From Dichetophora obliterata (taxonomy: Eukaryota > Arthropoda > Insecta > Diptera > Sciomyzidae), in assembly GCA_963920525.1 (NCBI GenBank), contig OY986440.1, positions 20,732,187-20,796,186 of the forward strand: 64,000 bases of DNA, in the 5' to 3' direction. The translations under genes were made by a program, and so were the position numbers. This document shows, piece by piece, positions 46,801 to 58,800 of this stretch. Each line of letters begins with the position of its first letter. The first letter of the stretch is position 1. The notes beneath the pieces are model-generated. The model worked only from the letters and a program-made list of their open reading frames with translations, made no database searches and was not told the DNA's origin.

Positions 46801-49800
46801 AATTTTTATCGATAAATACTTACTTATATACATTGTTTGTAAATTTATTATAGCTGCCAAGTGCCACAAGTGTACCCAGGCCTAAGCCATATGAGAAGAA
46901 AATTTGTGTAACAGCATCAATCCAGACCTTAAAAAATAATAAAAAATAATATGTATGTATATTAGAGTGGGGCGATTAGTATGGAAGGAAAAAGTGTTAA
47001 TGGGCGCTTTTTTTTTGTCCTTTTTTTAAAAAAAAATTATAGTTAAAAAATTTATATATGCTAAAATTTTTATTTAATTTTTTCATAATTTTTTTATCGC
47101 TATTTCAATTCACCAAAATTTTGGAAAAATCATAAAAAATAGGGTAAATAAAAGAAAAGTAAAATATATAAAATTTAGAAACAGAAACCAATATACATAT
47201 TAGTAAAATCTTCCACAGAGTTTTTTTTTCTTGTTATTAAAGATGTCTGGTTGAAAAAGAGCCTCTCTTCTGAAGGCGTATTAATTGTTTATACGATAGT
47301 TTTTGATTTCTGCATTTAATTTAACTACTATCTTTTCATAACTACTTAAATCATTTTTTGCGCGAGGATAAGGATCGCGTATGAAAATTTATATGATAAA
47401 CTATAACGTGAAAAATAAAAACTCTGTTTTTATGATTCTATTAAAAAAAATTAACCACAAAAAATTTATAATTTTTAAGTTTTTATTTTACACCTAAGCA
47501 ATCGTACTTAAAAAATCTCTTAAACCGCCGCACAGTGAACTTTTTTGTACTTTTTTAGATAAAATCTATTACTTTTTAACCGTTTAAGATTTTTCAACCC
47601 AATTTTTTTTTGTATTGCAGAATTCATCATCAAATTCATCAAATTCATCAAAAATTTATCTCATCAAATAGAGTTTCTTGACACGGTGGCTCAAAAAAAT
47701 ATTTTTTTTTACCGGTATATGATTTTGGCCGGTATGTATGTATGTTCATCTATTTCACCCTCACATATAAAATACTTATCATAATTTGACCAATGAAGTT
47801 GACCCCATGCTCATTGACGTTGGTTTAAGGAAAATATTTCGTTTTATTTACAGTGTATACGATAAAATTTCATATTTACGAAATAGTAGTTGCAATTGTG
47901 TCCTTAAATCGGGATGCACTTAACCTTCAGTAAGTTTTCTATAAAAATTAAAATTATTTTTATCAAGTCAAAAACGTGTTGCCAACTTTTCAATTCTAAA
48001 GTCCATCAAAAAGGCTAAAAAAATGCGCTTTTTCTTTAAAAATGCACCAGATCTATTAGGTTTTTAAAATATAAAACACTAAATTAAATTAAACAACCAG
48101 ACTATATTCTGAACTGCAAGTTAATTTCTTTTTAAAGAACAATTTATTTCACTGGTTTATACAAATTTAAAATACTTAAATGAAGCTTTTTCAACGAATC
48201 TAAAACAAAAAATTAATTAATTAATTTTTTCATATACTTGAACCATTAAATCGCATCTTGAGATCAATTTCTATTAAGTATTGAGGCACATTTTGTGTTT
48301 CCGAAATTAAAAACAAAAGACAAAAGAATGCACCAGGCAACAAACCTCATTTTTCGTGCGCCAACATTTTCAAAAAGCACCAAATCTGGTGGGGAAAAGT
48401 ACCAAATTGGCAACAGTGTGTGCAGTAGATCGTCTCGCCTTATAGGAAAAAAAATTTCACAGCACACCAGCTATTCTGAAGCATTATTGACAGAAAATTT
48501 CCAAAATTTTTTTACCGAACGTAGGGGTCGCGCATTGACATATTTCTTTATAACTTCGGTATTTACAGTCCGATCTTAGAAAAATATGTGTCTATATTTT
48601 TATCTCAGGGAGACTTATTTTTTGTTTTCAAGACTCATTGAGCTCAGTTGACCCCATATAGTACTGACCCACCGGACCTCAGTTTCTTCTATCTTAAGGT
48701 ACCATTTTGATTTCAGAAATGGAAAGCCCGTATAAAAATCAATAAACTTTTACTTGAGAAATTTTTCGCTATTTTCACTAGAAATATTTTTAAAATTTAT
48801 TTTTTCATATCTTTGCAAGCCATGGGGGAAATTTTTTAATTTTTTGTCACATTGTATCTTAATATATAAAAGGCAAGCTCGCTGCTTCGTGCCCAATATC
48901 TCTCCAACTGTTCAGCCTGAAAGTATGCACATCTTAATACATAAAAGGCAAGCATGCTGCTCCGCACACAGTATTTCTCAAACTGTAATTATTTTTAGAC
49001 AGTAAAGTACTTTTACAAGACATACTGTTCTCAAAAATGTTCAGCCTGAAAGTATGCACAGAAAATATATTTGATACTTATCAGTGACAATATTAGGTTT
49101 TTACAATAGTACGTTTTTGATCTAACTATCTTTTCAACACTGCTTCAATATGCAAACCAAACATTTTTTTATCAGTCAACAATTCTAACACTGGTTTCTC
49201 CTTTTAAACTTCGTCAAGCCTTCGACATTAACAGTCCGATCTTAAGAAATAGTTAATTTTAATAAGTATTTTTTTATCATAAAAAAAAACACTGAAATTT
49301 TATAGTAGAAAAACTGTTTCTAAAAAACCTACCTTAAAAATTGTATTGAGCTACTTTTTAAATGCGCATTGAAATATCTGTGACATCAGTTGAAATTGCG
49401 TATATTTAACGATTTAATAATATACATATGTTGGTGTTCAATCCGATTATAAAAGTGCAAAAAACTAAATCTATAAAAAATGTCTAGTTTTATTAGTGAA
49501 TTTAACCAAACTGCCAACAGAGCGCAGGTTTACACAGGTAGTTTTATTGATTGCATTTTATGGGCGTTTGTCAATAGGGCGTGACAGCTCACATTTAACA
49601 CAAATTTTAGATATTGAATAGCTTTGGAGTTATAGGTCGCACAGCTTCGGAATTCAGTATTCGACCTCAATTTACACATGCAGTTTTAATGATCACATTT
49701 TATGGGCGTTATACAAGGGGGCGTGGCACCTCCCATACAACCCAAATTTGTGCTATCGAGCAGCTTTGAATTTATAGCTCGCACATCATCGGAATTCAGT

Positions 49801-52800
49801 ATTCGACCTCAATTTACACATGCAAGGGAGCGTGGCAGCAACGCGCCGGGTTTCAGCTAGTCTACTAGCAAATATTAAAATTAAATAAATATTTAATAGC
49901 TAAAAAACTCGAAAAATTTAGAGACATACTTTATAAGATACTTCATACGATGTTTACCGCAACCGACACCTACCTCAGAGTCCGTTAGTTTTGTAAAGTT
50001 TGGTATAACATAGAACTTAATGCCTTCTAAAGCTCCTGGCAGCGTAATACCACGTATCAACAAAATAGTCAGTAGCACATATGGAAACAGCGCAGTGAAA
50101 TAAACAACTTTACCAGTCCATTTGACACCTTTCCAGATACAAAAATAGCATAAAATCCAGACCAGCAGCAACGTGCCAGCTAGTTCCCAACGAATATTGC
50201 CCATGTGTTCGATACCCGGTGAAATTTGTAAAGCACGACGCCTTTTATTAAAAAATTGTGTAAAAGTCATGCCGTTGTTTATTTGTATCAAAAGCTTTTA
50301 GTCAATCTTGCTGAGAAAGCTAAACTTACTCCCAAAACTCCTTGACAGGATCAGTCAAGTCTGACGCAGATATATTAGCTGCTGCCAGGGTGCACATTTT
50401 CTTAGCTGTTCCGTTAATTTGTTGCTCCCAACAATGCAATGCCTTGCGTTCATAAGGATTAACACAGTTCATCGTATTCCAAAGGTTGTTGCATGTACGC
50501 CAGGGAACATCTGTGGAACCAAAAAAATTGCTGTGTTACATTTTGACAAGTTAGTTTTTATGTATAACTTTTCGTAGTGGAATATTTTGTAATATAGTAC
50601 TGATGTGAGGCCGACCTATAAAATTTATGTAGTCAGCTTTTGAATTTTTACCAATTTGCACACTTGTAAAAGACTAGGGAGAATACAACTTTTGTGACGC
50701 AAGCACTTATAGTTCTGCTTTGGTTAAGTAGAATAAAGTGTTGTATTGTTATTAAAGTTAGTGGACCACAAAAATCACAGAAGACTTCTGATGAGTTGTC
50801 GTAGCGTCCAATAACTGCTGTCCAGTCTGCTGGAGACTATTTTTATTTAGCAATGTTGTTGCTGGAAATTGCTTTATTTTCAGAAAAAATTTGGTCTTAA
50901 GTTCATTTTGGTCACTTCAAAAAATGTACACATTTACAAATTTAACACAAAACTTTGTACTTGGAGTTTTTAAATTTGTTTCTATTCGAACTATTTTCAA
51001 ACTGGTTTCTTACCTTTTCATGTCTATGTAAATCTATGCTTGAACTGGAATAAGGATTGAGGATTTTTTTTTAAATTGAGGCTGTTTCAAACAGTAGACT
51101 GTAGTTTGTACAAGATCAGGGTTCTTAAATAATATTCCGTTAAAAATATTCACTTACCAGCTCGCATTGACATAAAGAAATAGAAGACAGCCCAGGCCAA
51201 AATCACAATATAATAAACATTCATCCAGCAAGACATGACAGCAGCCGCATAACCAATACCTGTCATACAAAAATATATAGAACATTCATTATTTTATAGC
51301 TTTTCACATACTAACCCTTAAATATTGGAGCTATTTTAAAAACACCGAGTCCACCGATTGTTAACATTTGCCCAAGTGCTAGTTCCATAAAAAACATCGG
51401 AATACCGGCTAAAATTAATGTTAAAAAATATGGCAATAGAAATGCTCCACCACCGTTTTTGTAGCACAAGTATGGAAAACGCCAAACATTGCCTAGACCG
51501 ATAGCTAGTCCCACAACTGAGAGTATAAAATCCAGTTTCGATGACCATGAGCCACGATCCGGCAGCTGTTCTACCTTGGTCATCTATAAAGGAAGTGATG
51601 GTTTCGAACATATAAGTAAAAGATTTGAAGCATTTAAAACGAAATTGTTTAAATTGTTTGTTTGGAGATACAAGGAGGAAGTCGTCTTATCGGGCATTTG
51701 CATAACCACGAACAAAGTTTTATTTATTTATTTATTTTTTTATCATCAATGGAACAGAGATTCCTTACTGATTACAAAGTAATTGGCTAGGCTACTTAAA
51801 GCTAATTTTCAAATTTACTAATGTTAAAATATTATAGAAAAAATATTAGACATTTACCGGTAGAAGTTATCTAGCAAGACTTTAAGAGCTTGTTTTGTTA
51901 ACGAAAAATCAATATCAATATAATTGCACAGCATGTTAAACTCAATTAAAGCTCTATTCAAAGGTGCATTAATAGCATAGTTGGTTCTAAGCGTTCTGAT
52001 ACATAAAAGGTCAAAGTTACGCAAACATTTTGTTGGGATGTTAAAATGTATCATTTCTTAAAGTCGGGGACAGTCAACTACCCCTTTGATTAAATCTGAA
52101 ACAAATAGAAGGGATTAAATAGTTCTTCTACATTGAAGTGATTGCAAATAAATATATAAGCAACGAGCTTTATATGAGGGCGTCGTCGGTTCAACAAAAT
52201 TTAAAGACTTCAGAGCATATCGTGTAAATCTTTTTTGAATACGTTCGAGTCGATATGAGAGCTATATGAGAGCTGTAATAAGGACTCCAAATAAGCGAGG
52301 CATATTCTAGCTTGGATCTAACAAGTGTTTATACATATGTAATAATTTGTCTGTCTTTTATAAGCCAATTCTGCTCTGTCAAGGTAGAAAATTACCTCTC
52401 CGAAACCTTTAATACCGAAAGAGATTTTAGTCAAGGTGACCCGCTATCTTGCGATCTCCTTAACTTTACCATGGAGGGGATCTTACGAAAAGCCGGTGTG
52501 TATCAGAAGTGTCTTGCACTCTTAAGACATTCGAAGTCTATTATTTTCCCCCTTTCAGCATTTCTTCAGAACACAACCACCTTCATTCTGCCACCATTTT
52601 GTGGATATACTTAAAAAAAAATAAAGAAAAATGTAGGAAATACTACATATTTCTACCAAATTGTCCCTTCGAGGATTAATATGTATAAGATGGTTACATT
52701 GTCTTTTCACCCTGAGCATTTTTTCCAGACACACCCACTCTCTATCTGCCATCCTTTTGAGGGGCCCCATAAAAAATACATTAAATGAAAAGTGTTTAAA

Positions 52801-55800
52801 ATCGTTCATACAAAAAATCCCGGCCCTTGGGAGGGCTCATATGCATGAGATTGTAATTTTATTTTTGAAGCGAAGCTGCTTACGACACTTTTCGACACCT
52901 TTTTCTTAGAATCGCCCTCGTCGAAACCAATGGTACGACCAGGAGTGTCGCGACGCCACTGCAGAGAACGACGCTGCCTACAAAGCCGCCCTGCAGTAGG
53001 TTGTAACGCTCGCTGCTAGGCAGCAATGCAAAGAGAAGGGAAGCTATGCTATGGAGAGGAACTGATTTGGGTCAACGTTGCGGTCACTATATATAAATGC
53101 TAAAAAGCCGACTTTTACCGCCCATAAATCAAGTAAAATACTTTATATAAGACCAGTTAGGATTTTGATCGTTGCGCATTAAAGTTTCAAAAGGAAGCGT
53201 TTGGCATGTGTTGCTCGAATGGCTATTTGTTTAGACTCTTCCAAACTTCTCACAAGTTCACAAAACGATCACAAACGCATTCAATGAATTGGGGCAAGTT
53301 AACGTTTGTCGGGCCCTCTAGGAATAGTATAAATGTAAAAATTTTATTATAAACCATTAATTACAAATATCAGCGTTTCAATCTATATTGCACTAACAAA
53401 TTACCTTCAACATTATATCAAATACTATCACCCTATTGTGCGCTATCGAATACCTCATAACTAGATTATTGGAAGAACTGTGCCCCAGTTTGGGAATTGG
53501 GTTCAATAAAAAAGAATGATCCAGGAAAAAAAATTTAAGCTTTGATCAAAAAATATCATTAAAAAAACAATACATTTTAACAGGAAGCAAACAAGTTTTT
53601 TTTTAATTTTTTAGATTTAATTAAAATTAATTTATTCCAGATTTAAATATAACTATGTGATGCCAAGAAGACAGGATTTAAATTTCAAAAGGATTTTCTT
53701 TCATGATTTCTTAGACAACATTCACTTTGAACCAAACAATTTTTATCGCTATTTTTGTAAAATTCAATAAAAGTTAATAAAAATACTACTGCCTTTACGA
53801 AACCCATTAACTTTTCCGTTTCATCGAAATTTCAACTTAATTTGCAGTTATTGTGAAAATAATACGAAATTTGCAAAAAAAAAACGAAATGCTTGTACAT
53901 GGTTGCTTTTATACAAGGTGCCGCAAAGTTAATCATCCTATTGAAAGGTGTTAAAATTTTTGCAAATGGCGTCGTACGTCAATCATATTTGACATTTGTG
54001 AATTAGACAGCTGCAGTATACAGACTAGCAATGAAGCGATATTTTTTCTCTGCATTTGATAATTTAAACGTTTTTTTCTTAATTTTGCTATAAGAAATCT
54101 TGTGGTGGCATTTGTTTTACCACTTTACCGAACACTTTAGAACAAAATTTTCTTTTTTAAGATGTATCAAAAATTACTCAAGATATGCACTCATTTTCAT
54201 GTTGATAACTCTTGAACCATTAGGATTTTCATTTTTGTTTCTTGGGCAAAGTTCTTTCTATAGTTCTGGCCAACTTTGCTGAATAAATGAATATGAAAAA
54301 ATCACTTCCAGTGGGTCTTATCGAGTGATTCTTACAAAAAGTCAAACGAAAAAAATTCGAACAACATTGCGTATGAGTAACATTTTTTTGCTTTGAAGCG
54401 TTGAAAGCGGGCAAGACATATGTCGCTTATAAAAGATTTAAAGACAATTTCAAATGATTTTTCGTTATAAATTTGCTCAACAAAGTTGTTGGCAAGAATA
54501 ATAGAAATAACTTTTCTAAAGAAACCAAAATAAAAATCCTAATGGTTCAAGAGTTCTCAACATGCAAATGAGTGCAAACGTATGGACTAATTAAAAAAAA
54601 AAATTGCACTAAAGTCTTCGGTAAAGTGGAAAACGGATGTTACCACGAGATGCCTCATATTAAAATTAAGTGAAAAATGTTGAAATTATTAAATACAGAT
54701 TTTCGTGCCGCACAGTGTAATCGCTCGGTGATGTTAGCGCATCGTGTTTTTCGACGTCGATTTCCTAATCGTGTCTCGCCAGCTGGGAAAACATTCCAGC
54801 GCTTAGCTGCTCGACTCGAATAGAGTGGAACCATACGAGACCTTGCAAGGCGTGGCTGCCATCGAAATGGTCATTCTGCCGAGAACATCACGGCTGTGGC
54901 TGCCGATGTCGCTGAGAACGATGAAATATCAACGATACGACGAGCCATGCTTCTGGGCCAGGCTTCTTACTGCCGGAATTGGATGAGCGGGGTTTGGTGA
55001 AGATGTGGTTTCAACAAGGTGGTGCAACCCCATACACAGCACGAGCCAAAATGGATATTGTGAAGGAAGCGTTTCCTGGTCGCGTAATCACCCGTTATGG
55101 CGATTTGGCATGGCCAGCAAGATTTAACCATCCCAGACTTCTGTCTTTGGGGCTACTTGAAGTCGCGTGCTTATGCCAACAAGCCTCAGGCAATCTCAGA
55201 CCTTAAGGAGAATATTCGACAGGAATGCGAACCGGAAATCTTGTGGAAAGTCATGGAAAATGCGACAAAACGGGCACAAATGAGTATCAACACTGATGGC
55301 AGCCACTTGACGGATATCATCTTTTCCACTTAACAAAAAAATTTTAAAGGTTCAAATAAAGGTTTCCATCACTGAAAATCATTTTTATTTTGTTTAGTAA
55401 AAAATTTATTCAAAAACAAAATTAGATGATTAATTTTGCTCCACCTTGTATTGATATTCTTGGTACAGTAAAAAAATTTCACCTATCGTTAATGTCACTA
55501 AAATTTAGTGGCAGTATCGTATTCGGTCATAAATTTTGTACCAATTTTGGCATAAAAGATTTCTTAGCAGTTTCTTATAATTGCATCATGTTTATTTTTG
55601 CTTGTAGAATAGCGTAAAACTAAAAGGCTTTTAGATGTACCAATTTTTTATTGATTTCTTTTGTTTTTTGTATAACTTGCAAATGGTATTAAAATGATTG
55701 TATTTCGCTACTTTTTAAATTAAAAGGACCCGAAGAAGTACAAAATATCTAGTACATTTTCCAACATTGCTGGAAAATTCTCACAATCGATTATTGTAAA

Positions 55801-58800
55801 ATTGTGCCCAATCAAATGAATACCTCTTAAAGAGATATTGAATTTTAAAAGTACATTGTACTCTACTGAAATACTTAGCAGTAAATACATGCTATATGTA
55901 CTCACGAGTAAATAAGTTTACAACTGCAAACCAACTGATCAAAAACTAGAAAAATTATCACTGCAGCTATAGGAAGATATCACTACAACGAAAACACAAC
56001 GAAATTTGTGTTTATTGCTGTACAAATATTGAATCGCGTTATAAAAATAAACACAACATTTGCTCAATTACGTTTATGTTTGAAACTTAGACTGGGATCA
56101 TGTGCTTTTGGCTTTATTCTACTGATTATATGCATATACCTTTTTGTCAGCGGTGACAAACGTCATCGTTAAATCAACCCAACCACCGTCAGTCACACCC
56201 CTCAAACGGGCTTAAATTGAATAATCCGCGAATCTGTTAATCTGTTCACCCCTTTTTGGCGTTGTAATTTACGCGCTTAAGTTTCGGAAGCGGAAGTGCC
56301 TATATTCAGTGCTTGACACTTTAAGGCTACTCTCGACATCAAGTGAGAGATTTATGATGATGTTGTGACAGAATTTGAGCTTAACGGATGGTTTGAATTG
56401 AATGATCTGAGGCACGGTAGAGACCTATTGTGTAAAGGTACGCGTTGATTTTATTGAAGCGTTGAAAATCTATACACATGGAAACAGTCGTGTGTAAATT
56501 ATTTGTACCGTTTTGAAAAAAAAAACAAAAGGAGGCCATATAAGCTTAGAAGCTGATATGTACACGCAGAAATATTTAATTTTCGACTTTGGTTGTAGCA
56601 AACATATTTCTATTTACCATAAATAGTATATATCGCAATTCTGACCATATTTTGTTTGTCATACATGTTGCTATTTTTGTGACAATCATTTTAATTTCTT
56701 GTTTGCTTACAATTCCTTACAATATTTTTGCGGAAAACAAGTCCACAACGTTCATGTTTTATGCTTCGGAAAGTCATACCATGTTTAACAGTGGCTTTAG
56801 TCAGGCGACCGACCATTTGTGGTGGCCGTAGCCTACTCGTAGTGTGTTTGGCTTGTAATCGAAAGAGCCGCGGTTCAAAACCAGCTCGGACAGAAAAGAA
56901 AGTTTTTTCAATTGAATTAATATTTGTTTTCGGCCGCAGACAATGGCAAACATCAAAGAGCAAATATTAAAATAATAATTCAAATAAATAATAATAAATA
57001 ATTAAAATACAATAGTTTTCAGATTTAACGAACACAATGATAGTCAGGCCAATTCTTTAAATCGATTTTTTCGCTAAGTCGAGTACTAAAATAAAATGGC
57101 CTATTTTTATAACAAAATTACTGAAAGTAATATTTTAAATAATTATTTTATTGAAATAAAAACTCAAAGTTAAATTAATTTTTTAATGAGATCATAAATT
57201 CTTTATGTTTGTAAAGTAAAAGTAGATTGTATGCATATGTATTTATTTAAAACATTTATTTATCACCGTATATTTCATTTTAATACTAAGAATGCATTGA
57301 ATTGCATCTTGCTGAAGCACATTAAGAACAGTATTTTGTTTGGTCCATTGAATACAAATTTTTAAATTTTTGATAGCATCTTCATGCTTTATTTTTGGCT
57401 CTACAATTTGTGACTCTATATCGTCTTCGTTTTCTACCTTATCATCTTCGAAATCATTTGCTCGTCTACTCAAAATATAATCAAAAAAGATTGAATATGT
57501 AAAGCGTTTCATTGTAAAAAACCAAAACTAATGTTTGATACTAACATTTGGAAAACCTGAAGTTAGCAATTCAGCTCATTTTTCATTGCTTAAGTATTCT
57601 CATTTTGATGTAAGAAGGATGATAGAGGTAGATTGTTCACTCATCAAAATTATAACTTTCTTTAAGAAATTTATTCCAGCATTTGGCCAGCGATGCTTCA
57701 GAGATGGACTTCCATTCTAATGCTAGTGCTGTCACAGCATCATGAAGAATTGCAAGAAATCTCGATTGAAAACTTTTTTGTAATGTAGTTTTACCCACCG
57801 AATGGAATTTGGTCTGTAGGCTTAATAAGTGGTGTAACATTTGGTGGCACATAAAGTACCCAAATTTTGCGACCAACTGTTCAATTGATCAGATCTTCAG
57901 GATGAGATGGTGCACTATCCAGAATCAATAATGCATTTAGCGGTAAGTTGTTTTCGGCAAGAAAATGTTCTCTCCATAGTAAAGATCAAAGTTAGAATAA
58001 AATAATATCTGTAACTTCTTGCAGGCTTCCCTGAGAAACATACTTTTCGAAAAACCAATTTTTGAATATAGTGCAGGTAGAATTTTGTTGCGAAATGCTC
58101 AGGGATTTTGAGATTTTTCGATCAATATGTATAAATATATGTATGCATTCTGTTTTTATTACTTTATTCTGCTAAAAAAACACTGATTTTGTATGTTGTT
58201 CGTTGAACTGAGTACAGCTATATTTCTTTTGTTCTTTTTATAAGGCACTCAATGGAAACCATTTGCTTGTTCGTTATTTGCGGTTTTCGTAGAATCGAAT
58301 GTTCGTTAAATCGGAAAACTACTGTATAGCAAAAAATGAGCTTACTTGCCTCAAAAATATTTAATGTTTCAGTATAAAAGTCGAACAGACTTATTTTTTA
58401 AGCTGCTGCGCCTAAACATATTTCTTAATCCAACATCGAGGTCGCAATCTTTTCTATCGATATGAACTCTCCAGAAAAATTACCCTTATGCAATAGAAAC
58501 ATAATTCCCCTTATGCAATAGATTTCAGCATTTAAACAATAGATTTGATTGTGCTGTTTTATATTGGGCAAGACGACTAATGTTGTTTAAAGCCTGCTGC
58601 TAGCCCCTTATTCAATAGATTTCAACATTTAAACAACTGATTTGACTAACATTTACTAACATTTAAACAACGAATTATGATGTTTAAAACCTCCTTTTAG
58701 CAACGCAGCCGCTCAAATGGGTTTATGAATAAGGTGGAATACGTATATTCATTGCAATAAATAAGCTTATTTGCAGTGAACATAATGTGTGAATAAAAAC

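Larger units (their letters stand above)
53914..55448 (+). mobile_element. Mariner-like element with a nested fold-back MITE
   Basis: The inverted ends are CAAGGTGCCGCAAAGTTAAT and, reversed from the right, CAAGGTGGAGCAAAATTAAT, followed by CATC. TA flanks both sides (53912-53913 and 55449-55450). Length is 1,535 bp including a 0.57-kb insertion at 54091-54657, so the original was just under 1 kb. The transposase inside is inactivated. Confidence 0.85.

Noticed and set aside
47979..48417. hAT MITE in Gat intron 5
   Set aside because: TGTTGCCAA and TTGGCAACA are inverse, but neither the following bases nor the flanks agree.
50272..50291. Upstream start for the frame over Gat exon 5
   Set aside because: The ATG lies in the intron. 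The ATAAAAG acceptor at 50242-50243 gives the correct ERRALQ junction with exon 4.
51311..51611. Alternative frame of 91 codons over Gat exon 2
   Set aside because: It is a frame shadow. The other frame encodes the conserved TM1-TM2 sequence with consistent splice phases.
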